This document shows, in pieces, positions 1 through 7,919 of a DNA stretch of 34,543 nt. Source of the stretch: Streptomyces sp. MUM 203J (GTDB lineage: Bacteria; Actinomycetota; Actinomycetes; Streptomycetales; Streptomycetaceae); assembly GCF_022414595.1 (NCBI RefSeq), contig NZ_JADWYO010000062.1, positions 1 to 34,543 of the forward strand, written 5' to 3'. The notes under the pieces were generated by a model. That model searched no databases. It saw only the letters and a list, made by a program, of their open reading frames with translations, and had not been told where the DNA came from. Made by a program: the position numbers and the translations under genes. Numbering within the stretch: the first letter of the stretch is position 1; every line of letters starts with the position of its first letter.

Positions 1-1
1 C

Positions 2-2701
2 GCCGCCGCGATCGGGCTCGGGCTGCTGGCCCAGGACCTGAACGTGGCGTTCCTGGTGGGGCTGGCCGTGCGGCGGGAGCGCGGGTGTGCGGGGGCGCCC
101 ACCGTGTGGATGCGGGGAGCCGAGCTGCGGGGGGACGACGGGTCGGTCGGCGATGCCGTCCAGCGGGCGCTGCGGCAGGCCGGGCGGGTCGTCGCCGCGT
201 CGCGGGGGGACTGGAGCGCCTACCCCGGGTTGCGGGACACCGCCGGTGACACCCTGCCCGCGCGCGTCGCGCGACTCGCGGCGGAGGCGGGGCGCCCCCT
301 GGTGATCCTCCTTGACGGGGCCGACGAGATGCCGCAGGCCCTCGCCCGGCGACTGCCCGAGTGGACGGACGGCACCCTGGACTGGCTGCGCGCTCACGAC
401 GCGCGGCTCGTCCTCACCTGCCGCCCCGAGTACTGGGAGACGGCGGGCGCACTGTTCCCGGACGGCGCGCTGCACCGCCCGGAGGCGCCGGCGGAGCTGC
501 TCCCCGACGCCGTACCGATCGGCGCGCTGACCGCCGCGGAGGCGGTGCGCGTGCGGGAGCGGTACGGCCTGACGGAGGCCGCCGTAGCCCCCGAGGACGC
601 CCGCCATCCGCTGGCCCTGCGGCTGCTCGGGGAGGTCCGGGCCGCCCTCCCCGACGCGCTCCCCGGGCAGCCGTGCCGCGCCGAGATCTTCGCCGCCCAC
701 ACGGACCTGGCCTGCCTGCGCACGGCGGTGCGGATGACGGACGGGGCGGAGGACGGAGTCGTACGGGACCTCGCGGCGCGGGTCGCCGGGCGGCTGCACC
801 GGGCCGCGCGGCACTGCCTGACCGCAGGGAGCGCCGAGCTGGACCGGGAGACGTTCGAGGAGCTGTTCCCCTGGGCGACCGGCTGGGCCGCCGCTGTGCT
901 GGCCGAGGGGCTGATGGAGCCCGCGGGCCCCGGCTACCGGTTCGGTCACGAGGAGCTGGGGGAGTGGATCCAGGGCGCCCACGTCGACGTGGACGCCCTG
1001 CTGGACGCCCTCCTCGACCGTCCCGAGCCCGAGAGCCCGCCCCGCCACCGGCTCGGTGTCGTCCTCCAGGCCCTGCTCCGCCAGGAGACGGCCGAGGGCC
1101 GGGCGGCGCTCGCCCGCCGCCTGGAACGCCTCGTGAACCCGGCCACCACGCGTGACGGTGACGTCGGCTGGTGGGCCGCGCGGCTGCTGCGGGGGGTGCT
1201 GCTGCGGCTGCGGGACGCCCGTCCGTACGGCGGGGTGCTGCGGCTGCTGGCCGGGCGTACCGCCGCACATCCGCGGGCGGCGCGCGAGTTCGGCGCGTGG
1301 TTCTGGGAGCGGCTGCGGGTGGGGGAGGACGAGCGGATGGAGCTGTTCCGCCGACTGCTCCCCGCCGACGGAGGCGGGTTCCTGGAAGCCGTCGCGCTGC
1401 GGCTGGGGGCCGACCCCCGGAGCGTCCAGCCTCTGCTGTGCCGGTGGTTCGGGGACGGCCGCCCCCTGCACGCGGAGGCGGGCGCGACCGCGCGGCCCAC
1501 CGTCGGCGGCGTCGCCAGGGCGCTGCTGCACACGCACCGCGACCTGGCTGTCGACGACCTCTGCGAGGCCCTCGTCAGCACCGCCCACCCCCAGGCCCGC
1601 GAACTGCTCGCCCGCCTCGTCGACGACGAGCCCGCCGCGCTGTGCCGCGCCGTCGACCGCTGGGCACACGACGACACCCGGCCCTGCCGTCGCGCGGCCG
1701 CCGCCGCGTACGGCAGGATGCTCGCCGCCCGGGTGACGGCCGAGGCCGACCGGGAGCCGCTGCGCTATGCCGCGCTCGCGTTGCTGGCCCGCCCCGGGGA
1801 CCGGGCGCTGCACGGTACGGCGCTGAGCCTGCTGCTCGGGGACCCGCGGGCCCGGGCGGACCATCTGCCGCGCGCCCTGGCGGAGTTCCGGGACGGCGAG
1901 CCCGGCAGCGTGCCCGCCGGAGTCCTCACGCCCGCCCTGGCGACCCACCCCGAGGAGGTCCTCGCGGCGTTCGGCGCCCGGCTGCGGGACGACCGCGGTG
2001 CCGCCGAGGTGCTGGACGCCCTGGCCGCCGTACGGTCCCCTGCACTGGCCCGGCGGGCCGCCGCACTGGTCCGGGCCTACTCCGCCCGGCACCCGGCCGG
2101 CGCGCCGCACGTCGCCGCGTACGTCGTCCAGCGCCTGGCACAGGGCCCGGCGGCGCGCGCGGTCCTGTTCCCGCTGGTGGCCGAACTGATGAGGGGCGGC
2201 GCCGACGAAGTGCGGGACGCCCTGGCCCGGGTGCTCACCGATCCGGAACCGGCCCATGGGCTCCGGGCCGAGCTGCTCGACGTACTCCTCGACCGCGAGC
2301 ACCCCGCCGACGGGGACGCGGCCCTGGCGGAGGCGCTGCTTCGGGCGGCGGCCCTGGGGGCCTGCGGGCGCCCGGAGGAGCGGACGCGTGAACTCGTCCT
2401 GCGGGCCGGGCTGCTGCTGCTCCGCACCGCGGAGGGCGCGCCCCGCTTCGACCGGCGGCTGACCGCGCTCGCCCGTGAGGTGCCCGGCTTCGCCGTTCTC
2501 CTGAGCGGCTGGACCGCAAGGGAGCCGCGCCGCTGGGCGGCCCTCGTCGGCCGGGACGCCCGCGGCGCGATCGAGCGTCTCGCCGCGCCGGGACCCGGAC
2601 CCGGGGCGGCCCGCGCGCTGTCGCCCGTGCCCGTACCGGCACTGACTGCGATGCCGATGCAAGCCGAACGTCGTGGGCATGGCACCCTTAGACCTGCGTA
2701 A
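2..2701 (+). CDS. Large STAND/NACHT-like NTPase, 5'-truncated by window edge
   Basis: The reading frame is open to the left edge, so the N-terminus, including any Walker A loop, lies outside the window. The visible part has a Walker B-like strand VILLDGADE about 100 residues in, then a sensor-like strand LVLTCRPEYWE. This order is typical of STAND/NACHT signalling ATPases. The remaining ~650 residues are Ala/Leu/Arg-rich helical sequence with irregular HEAT-like periodicity, as in the C-terminal sensor arrays of such proteins. A GTG at 44 is an internal codon of the open frame and has no ribosome site. The gene ends 40 bp before ribF on the same strand. Related Streptomyces proteins often carry an N-terminal trypsin-like peptidase domain, which cannot be checked here. 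Function unknown; the NTPase reading is an inference from two motifs. Confidence 0.6.
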   Translation, partial: AAAIGLGLLAQDLNVAFLVGLAVRRERGCAGAPTVWMRGAELRGDDGSVGDAVQRALRQAGRVVAASRGDWSAYPGLRDTAGDTLPARVARLAAEAGRPLVILLDGADEMPQALARRLPEWTDGTLDWLRAHDARLVLTCRPEYWETAGALFPDGALHRPEAPAELLPDAVPIGALTAAEAVRVRERYGLTEAAVAPEDARHPLALRLLGEVRAALPDALPGQPCRAEIFAAHTDLACLRTAVRMTDGAEDGVVRDLAARVAGRLHRAARHCLTAGSAELDRETFEELFPWATGWAAAVLAEGLMEPAGPGYRFGHEELGEWIQGAHVDVDALLDALLDRPEPESPPRHRLGVVLQALLRQETAEGRAALARRLERLVNPATTRDGDVGWWAARLLRGVLLRLRDARPYGGVLRLLAGRTAAHPRAAREFGAWFWERLRVGEDERMELFRRLLPADGGGFLEAVALRLGADPRSVQPLLCRWFGDGRPLHAEAGATARPTVGGVARALLHTHRDLAVDDLCEALVSTAHPQARELLARLVDDEPAALCRAVDRWAHDDTRPCRRAAAAAYGRMLAARVTAEADREPLRYAALALLARPGDRALHGTALSLLLGDPRARADHLPRALAEFRDGEPGSVPAGVLTPALATHPEEVLAAFGARLRDDRGAAEVLDALAAVRSPALARRAAALVRAYSARHPAGAPHVAAYVVQRLAQGPAARAVLFPLVAELMRGGADEVRDALARVLTDPEPAHGLRAELLDVLLDREHPADGDAALAEALLRAAALGACGRPEERTRELVLRAGLLLLRTAEGAPRFDRRLTALAREVPGFAVLLSGWTAREPRRWAALVGRDARGAIERLAAPGPGPGAARALSPVPVPALTAMPMQAERRGHGTLRPA

Positions 2702-2741
2702 CAGGCCATGACATATACGGTTCGGGCGAGGAGCGGTCACA

Positions 2742-3698
2742 GTGCAGCGCTGGCGAGGCTTGGAGGAGATCCCCCAGGACTGGGGGCGCAGCGTCGTCAC
2801 CATCGGTTCCTACGACGGTGTCCACCGCGGGCACCAGCTGATCATCGGCCGGGCCGTGGAGCGTGCCCGGGAGCTGGGCGTCCCGGCGGTGGTCGTCACC
2901 TTCGACCCGCACCCCTCGGAGGTCGTACGGCCCGGCAGCCACCCGCCGCTGCTGGCCCCGCACCACCGGCGGGCCGAGCTGATGGGGGAGCTGGGCGTCG
3001 ACGCGGTGCTGGTGCTGCCGTTCACGTCCGAGTTCTCGAAGCTGTCCCCCGCGGACTTCATCGTGAAGGTGCTCGTCGACAAACTCCGCGCGCGCGTGGT
3101 GGTCGAGGGCCCCAACTTCCGTTTCGGCCACAAGGCCGCCGGAAACGTCGACTACCTGCGGGAGCTGGGCGAAACCTACGACTACGAGGTCGAGGTCGTG
3201 GACCTGTTCGTGACCGGCGAGGCAGGCGGCGGCAGGCCCTTCTCGTCCACCCTGACCCGGCGCCTGGTCGCCGAGGGGGACGTCGAGGGCGCCGCCGAGA
3301 TCCTGGGCCGCCCGCACCGCGTCGAGGGCGTGGTCGTCCGGGGCGCGCAGCGTGGCCGCGAGCTGGGCTACCCGACGGCGAACGTGGAGACCCTGCCGCA
3401 CACCGCCATCCCGGCCGACGGCGTCTACGCCGGCTGGCTCACCGCGAACGGCGAGCGGATGCCCGCGGCCGTCTCCGTCGGCACCAACCCGCAGTTCGAC
3501 GGCACGGAGCGAACGGTGGAGGCCTACGCCATTGACCGCGTCGGCCTTGACCTGTACGGGCTGCACGTGGCCGTGGACTTCCTCGCGTTCGTCCGCGGCC
3601 AGCAGAAGTTCGCGTCGATCGAGGAGCTGCTGGACGCGATCGGGGCGGATGTGAAGCGGTGCCGGGAGCTGACGGGGGCGTTCGACGCAGGACGCTAG
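2742..3698 (+). CDS. ribF: Bifunctional riboflavin kinase / FAD synthetase
   Basis: Cytoplasmic enzyme that phosphorylates riboflavin to FMN and then adenylates FMN to FAD. The 318-residue length is normal for the family. The N-terminal FMN adenylyltransferase domain shows the nucleotidyltransferase signature GSYDGVHRGHQ near residues 24-34 and GPNFRFGHKAAGN near residue 123. The C-terminal riboflavin kinase domain begins around residue 185 with RVEGVVVRGAQRGRELGYPTAN, followed by TNPQFDGTERTVEAY. The start is GTG with a GAGGAG ribosome site about 8 nt upstream. The gene follows the NTPase gene by 40 bp, so they may be co-transcribed, and it ends at a strong bidirectional terminator shared with the convergent ATPase gene. 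Confidence 0.97.
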   Translation: MQRWRGLEEIPQDWGRSVVTIGSYDGVHRGHQLIIGRAVERARELGVPAVVVTFDPHPSEVVRPGSHPPLLAPHHRRAELMGELGVDAVLVLPFTSEFSKLSPADFIVKVLVDKLRARVVVEGPNFRFGHKAAGNVDYLRELGETYDYEVEVVDLFVTGEAGGGRPFSSTLTRRLVAEGDVEGAAEILGRPHRVEGVVVRGAQRGRELGYPTANVETLPHTAIPADGVYAGWLTANGERMPAAVSVGTNPQFDGTERTVEAYAIDRVGLDLYGLHVAVDFLAFVRGQQKFASIEELLDAIGADVKRCRELTGAFDAGR

Positions 3699-3829
3699 CC
3701 GGAGGGCGGGTGTGTCCGGCGTCTGAGGCCGGGCGGCTGAGCCGCCGTACGCCGGGCCCGGGGGCAGCCCCCCGGTTTCGGTGTGTGCGGGGGAAGAGGC
3801 GTCGGAGACCGCCCGGCCCGGCACGCGAA

Positions 3830-3871
3830 GAGGGGAGGGCCCGCACCGTTCCTGGTGCGGGCCCTCCCCTC
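3830..3871. terminator. Bidirectional terminator, ribF / EspI-like gene
   Basis: A perfect 18-bp stem: 3830-3847 (GAGGGGAGGGCCCGCACC) pairs with 3854-3871, with a 6-nt loop. It lies between two convergent genes, 131 bp after ribF and 21 bp after the stop of the leftward gene. A short T run (GTTT) follows on the + side and a GAAG on the other. This is the strongest terminator in the window. Confidence 0.9.
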
Positions 3872-3892
3872 GTTTCCGGCAGCCGCGCCCGG

Positions 3893-6877
3893 CTACTGGG
3901 CGCCCGGCTGCTGCGGATCCTGCTGCGGCGGTGCCTGAGGGGGCTGCTGTGCCTGCTGTCCCGGCCAGCCCGGCTGCTGGGGCCACCCGGCGGGAGGCGC
4001 GGGCGGCACCGGGGCGTTCGGGTCGGGCTGCTGCCCCGGCTGCTGCCAGCCCTGCGGGGGCACGCCAGGCCGGTCGGCCTGGCCCTGGGCAGGAGGCTGG
4101 GGTGCGTACGGCTGGCCGGGTACCGGCTGTCCCGGTGCGCCGGGCTGTCCCGGCACGGGCGGCTGGGCGCCGTACGGCTGCGCGAGGTGGGGCTGCCCGG
4201 CAGGGGCCCCGGCCTGACCGGGCACGGGCGGCTGACCGTGCACCGGCTGTCCCGGCATGGCGGGCTGCCCCGGCACAGGCGGCTGACCGGGACCCTGGGC
4301 CGTGCCGTACCCCGGCTGACCTGGCATGCCGGGCTGCCCCGGCACGGGCTGCGGCCCTGGCATGCCGGGCTGCCCCGGCACGGGCTGCGGCCCGTGGGCG
4401 GGGGCCTGCCCGGCAACGGGCGGCTGGCCGGGCACGGGCCGGCCCGGCGCCGCCTGCTGCCCCGGCATCGGCGGAGCAACCTGCGGCGGCAGCGCGCCCT
4501 GCCCGTCACCGGTCCACAGTCCCTGCGCCTGCTGCGCCCGCGCGAAGTCCTCCGCCACCATCGCCGCGAGGTTGAAGTACGCCTCGCGGGTCTTCGGCCG
4601 CATCATGTCGAGGTCCACCTCGGCACCGGCCGCCAGGTGCTCGTCGAACGGCACGACCAGCACCTCCCGGCAGCGGGTCCTGAAGTGCGCGACGATGTCC
4701 TCCACCTTGATCATCTTGCCGGTCTCGCGGACCCCGGAGATGACCGTGATGGAACGCTGCACCAGGTCCGCGTAGCCGTGGGCGTGCAGCCAGTCCAGCG
4801 TCGTCGAGGCGCTGGAGGCGCCGTCCACGGACGGGGTGGAGATGATGATCAGCTGGTCCGCGAGGTCCAGCACCCCGCGCATCGCGCTGTACAGCAGGCC
4901 GGTGCCCGAGTCGGTCAGGATGACCGGGTACTGCTTGCCGAGCACGTCGATCGCGCGCCGGTAGTCCTCGTCGTTGAAGGTCGTGGAGACCGCCGGGTCC
5001 ACGTCGTTGGCGATGATCTCCAGACCGGAGGGCGCCTGCGAGGTGAACCGGCGGATGTCCATGTACGAGTTGAGGTACGGGATGGCCTGGACGAGGTCCC
5101 GGATGGTGGCGCCGGTCTCCCGCCGTACGCGGCGGCCGAGCGTACCGGCGTCGGGGTTGGCGTCGATGGCCAGGATCTTGTCCTGCCGTTCGATGGCCAG
5201 GGTCGCCCCGAGCGCGGTGGTCGTCGTGGTCTTGCCGACACCGCCCTTGAGGGAGATGACGGCGATCCGGTAGCAGGACAGGACCGGCGTACGGATCAGC
5301 TGGAGCTTGCGCTGCCGCTCCTGTTCCTCCTTCTTGCCGCCCAGTTTGAAACGGGACGCGGACGGGACGCGGCTGCTCTTGGCCTTCTGCTTGTTGTTGC
5401 GGAGCAGCCGGTCGGAGGACAGTTCGACGGCCGCGGTGTAGCCGAGCGGCGCGCCCGGCACGGAACGCTCCCGCTGATCGTGCGTCACGGCCGCGGGCCA
5501 GGCCCCGCCGACCCGGGGATCGACAGCGGGCCCACCGGGCTGCGGGGGCTGAGTGTGCTGCTGCGGGTGCGCTGGCCGTGCCTGCGCCGGAGGCTGGGCC
5601 TGCGGCTGGGCCTGTGCGGGCGGCTGAGCGGGATGCGGCTGGGCCTGCCCGGGGTGCGGGAAGCCGTAGCCGTCCTGCGGCTGCGCGGGCTGCGGCTGGG
5701 CCTGCCTGGCCTGTTGCTGGGCCTGAGGCTGCCCCTGGTGCGGGAACCCGTAGCCGTCCTGGGGCTGCGCGGGCTGACCGGCGGGGTTCGGCTGCGGGAA
5801 GCCGTAACCCCCCTGGGGCAGGCCTCCTTGGGCGGGTGACGCGGCCTGAGCGGGCGGCCCGGGCTGACCGGCACCGGCCTGCGGGAAGCCGTAGCCGCCC
5901 TGGGGCTGAGGCTGGGCCTGCCCCGGCTGCGGGAACCCGTACCCGCCCTGAGGCTGCGCGGGCTGCTGGATCTCGTAACTCCCGGCACTCTGCCCGGGTT
6001 GCGCGGTCTGAGCCGACGGCACGGCGGGGCCCGGCTGAGGAAACCCGTACCCTCCCGGAGGCGCGGGCGGCGTCGGCATGGGCGACTGGTCCTGTCCCGG
6101 CGCGGGCTCCTGTATGGGCCACTGCGCCCCGTCGGCCGGGGCACCCGCGGGGGCGGCGGGCTGGAACGCGGGCGGCAACGGCGGCAGCCCGGCCGGTGGC
6201 ACGGCCGCGGGCGGCACGTGCGCCCCCGCAGCGTCCTGGGCCACCGCCTCCGGCGCGGGGGCGACGTCCTCAGCCTCCGCGTCAGCGGGCGTACCACCAG
6301 GCCCGCCCTCAGCCGCCGGATGCGCCCCACCCTCGTCCGAGGCGTCGGCCACCACGGCGGGCTCACCCACGGGCTCGTCCGAAGGCACAGAAGTACGGGA
6401 GGCCCCTTCGTTCTTCGCGTCATCCGAACGCTCCGCGGCCTCGGCCAGTTCGGCTATCTCCCGCTTCATGTCCCCGACGGAGAAGCGCATCGTGGCCCCA
6501 CCGACAGCACCCTCCCCACCGGGCACAGGCCCCGGCGCGACAGGCTCGGCTTCGGCCCCTGCCGCAGGGCCTCCGCCGGCCCCCGTAACTTCCGCAGCCT
6601 GGAACCCGCCGTCCCCCGGCAGCCCGGGAACAGCGATCGGCTGCCCGGTGGGCGGCGGCGGAGCAGGAGGACCCGGCACCGAGCCCCCCGCACCGGACCC
6701 GCTTCCGGTACCTGTACCGGAGCCCGCCCCGGCACCCCCGGCGTTCTCCGTGTACCAGGCGGGCGGGGTGTAGTCGATGGTGAACTCACCCGTCATCTCG
6801 GCGGCATCCGCGTCGGACTGATCATCGACGGTAGGCACCTGCCACCCCTCGCGGATCTCGTCCCGATCGCCGTTCAC
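3893..6877 (-). CDS. Pro/Gln-rich MinD/ParA-type ATPase of the T7SS (EspI-like)
   Basis: A 994-residue protein in three parts. The N-terminal ~480 residues are Pro/Gln/Ala-rich and disordered-looking, with six GYGFP(Q/H) repeats encoded between 5657 and 6052. The centre (about residues 535-790) is a SIMIBI ATPase with a deviant Walker A, KGGVGKTTTT, near residue 546, then AIDANPDAG and a VILTDSGTG strand. The tail is a ~190-residue PGQP-rich stretch with a tandem duplication. The architecture matches EspI of mycobacterial ESX-1, a Pro/Ala-rich MinD-like ATPase linked to control of secretion; function here is inferred from that and from its T7SS neighbours. The GTG start at 6877 was chosen because AGGAGG lies 4 nt upstream and residues further upstream look non-coding. 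It follows eccE and its partner gene on the same strand after a 334-bp gap. Confidence 0.88.
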   Translation of the reverse strand: MNGDRDEIREGWQVPTVDDQSDADAAEMTGEFTIDYTPPAWYTENAGGAGAGSGTGTGSGSGAGGSVPGPPAPPPPTGQPIAVPGLPGDGGFQAAEVTGAGGGPAAGAEAEPVAPGPVPGGEGAVGGATMRFSVGDMKREIAELAEAAERSDDAKNEGASRTSVPSDEPVGEPAVVADASDEGGAHPAAEGGPGGTPADAEAEDVAPAPEAVAQDAAGAHVPPAAVPPAGLPPLPPAFQPAAPAGAPADGAQWPIQEPAPGQDQSPMPTPPAPPGGYGFPQPGPAVPSAQTAQPGQSAGSYEIQQPAQPQGGYGFPQPGQAQPQPQGGYGFPQAGAGQPGPPAQAASPAQGGLPQGGYGFPQPNPAGQPAQPQDGYGFPHQGQPQAQQQARQAQPQPAQPQDGYGFPHPGQAQPHPAQPPAQAQPQAQPPAQARPAHPQQHTQPPQPGGPAVDPRVGGAWPAAVTHDQRERSVPGAPLGYTAAVELSSDRLLRNNKQKAKSSRVPSASRFKLGGKKEEQERQRKLQLIRTPVLSCYRIAVISLKGGVGKTTTTTALGATLAIERQDKILAIDANPDAGTLGRRVRRETGATIRDLVQAIPYLNSYMDIRRFTSQAPSGLEIIANDVDPAVSTTFNDEDYRRAIDVLGKQYPVILTDSGTGLLYSAMRGVLDLADQLIIISTPSVDGASSASTTLDWLHAHGYADLVQRSITVISGVRETGKMIKVEDIVAHFRTRCREVLVVPFDEHLAAGAEVDLDMMRPKTREAYFNLAAMVAEDFARAQQAQGLWTGDGQGALPPQVAPPMPGQQAAPGRPVPGQPPVAGQAPAHGPQPVPGQPGMPGPQPVPGQPGMPGQPGYGTAQGPGQPPVPGQPAMPGQPVHGQPPVPGQAGAPAGQPHLAQPYGAQPPVPGQPGAPGQPVPGQPYAPQPPAQGQADRPGVPPQGWQQPGQQPDPNAPVPPAPPAGWPQQPGWPGQQAQQPPQAPPQQDPQQPGAQ
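4321..4392 (-). repeat. Perfect 36-bp tandem duplication in the ATPase C-tail
   Basis: 4321-4356 is repeated exactly at 4357-4392. The unit is in frame and encodes a 12-residue GPQPVPGQPGMP-type block. The surrounding 4080-4480 contains many looser copies of the same PGQP-coding word. Confidence 0.95.
5657..6052 (-). repeat. Six GYGFP(Q/H) coding repeats in the ATPase N-terminus
   Basis: Six copies of a word encoding (G/D)GYGFP followed by Q or H, near 5657, 5741, 5795, 5882, 5930 and 6038. Spacing is irregular (about 48-110 bp) and they are separated by Gln/Pro/Ala linkers. The aromatic Tyr and Phe recur in an otherwise low-complexity region, which suggests selection for a short binding motif or a sticker-spacer arrangement. 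Confidence 0.85.
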
Positions 6878-7211
6878 TTTGCCTCCTGGTGTGGTCGAGC
6901 ACCCTGTCCGGTCCTGGGCGGCGTGGGGCGACCGTTCCTGTCGTCGTTCCGTTCCGTCTGCCCGGCGGACCGTCCCGCGCCGTCCCCTGGTGCTCACGGA
7001 TCCGTGCGGACCGACGCCCGGCTTCTCTCCACACTAATAGCCATCGGTGCCCGCTTGTCAGGCCCGTCCGGCCGCCACCGGCCGTCTCCTGACCACATGT
7101 GTCCCCGTGGTCGCGGACACCGCTCCGGAGCGTCACCGGCTGCTCCGTCAAACCAGGACATACGGCGCGGTGTTCGCCCGGCCCGGATCAGACCGCGGCA
7201 GCCGTGACCGC
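6878..7211. other. 334-bp intergenic leader of the EspI-like gene
   Basis: No convincing gene in either strand; short frames here have no ribosome site or recognisable product. It holds a promoter candidate for the EspI-like gene (7031-7061) and a weak stem (7126-7131 with 7142-7147) that could end the upstream transcript. The implied untranslated leader is about 150 nt. Confidence 0.5.
7034..7061 (-). promoter_or_regulatory. Promoter candidate for the EspI-like gene
   Basis: On the minus strand CTGACA (7056-7061) is followed after 16 nt by TATTAG (7034-7039), or after 19 nt by TAGTGT (7031-7036). The first hexamer is one change from the TTGACA consensus. Judged by eye only. Confidence 0.4.
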
Positions 7212-7919
7212 TCAGTCCATGCGTCGGGCCGTGCCCAGCAGTCCCGTCTCCGCATCGGTCGCCTGAGTCATCACGAACGTGCGGTCCCGTCCTGAGCACC
7301 AGAGCGTCACCCCGTCCGCGAGCGTGGAGAGCACCTCGGCCTCACTCGGCGGGAGGCGCAGGAAGCGGCCGATCTGCCTGGCCTCGTCCGGCGCCAGACG
7401 CTGCACCCCCACCACCGACGACTTCTCCACCAGTCGGGGCGCCGCCGGACTCAGATACGGCAGCAGGGTGATGACCGACTGCCAGGGTGCGGACACCACC
7501 CGGCCGCGGGGCGGACGCATCCCGCAGTCCCGTACGACCAGCACGGGGCTGCCCGGTGACGCACCCTGCGGCGGTACGCGTCCGACATCGTGCAGCGTCA
7601 CGCAGGGCAGGCCCGCTCCGGCGGCCTGGACGAGCGCGGTCCAGGCCGCCGCACGACCGGTCTCCACGGCCACCCGCGTACCGGTCGCGGCGGCACGCAG
7701 CGCCAGCACCTGAGCGGTCCACAGACCACCGATCAGCGTGATCTCGTAGGGCGTGGGCTGGTTGACGCCCAGGACGGCGGGACGTTCATCGGCATCCACC
7801 CCGATGACCACTCCGTCATCCCCGACCGGGACGCCCAGGGTCTCCAGATCATCCAGGGATACGGCATGCCGCTCCCGGCGAGGGCCGAGCAGACCGAAAC
7901 CGATGCGGGACCGTGCCAT
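7212..7919 (-). CDS. Conserved T7SS-locus protein, partner of EccE
   Basis: A 235-residue soluble-looking protein. I do not recognise the family. It begins with a basic MARSRIGFGLLGPRRER segment and has an Ala-rich helical middle (LWTAQVLALRAAATGTRVAVETG, cut here for length) and two cysteines near residues 130 and 151. There is no membrane segment or signal peptide. Its ATG overlaps the stop of eccE in a TGATG junction at 7917-7921, so the two are almost certainly translationally coupled and made in similar amounts. That coupling is the best clue: it probably acts with EccE on the cytoplasmic face of the secretion complex. It is followed by a 334-bp gap before the EspI-like ATPase gene. Confidence 0.85.
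   Translation of the reverse strand: MARSRIGFGLLGPRRERHAVSLDDLETLGVPVGDDGVVIGVDADERPAVLGVNQPTPYEITLIGGLWTAQVLALRAAATGTRVAVETGRAAAWTALVQAAGAGLPCVTLHDVGRVPPQGASPGSPVLVVRDCGMRPPRGRVVSAPWQSVITLLPYLSPAAPRLVEKSSVVGVQRLAPDEARQIGRFLRLPPSEAEVLSTLADGVTLWCSGRDRTFVMTQATDAETGLLGTARRMD

Noticed and set aside
3659..5839. Long + strand frame opposite the EspI-like gene
   Set aside because: Arg/Leu/Gly-rich mirror of the Pro/Gln-rich coding repeats; it crosses the end of ribF and the terminator and has no start site.
5657..6052. Repeat array considered as CRISPR
   Set aside because: Repeats are in frame, irregularly spaced, imperfect and encode GYGFP; no cas genes nearby.
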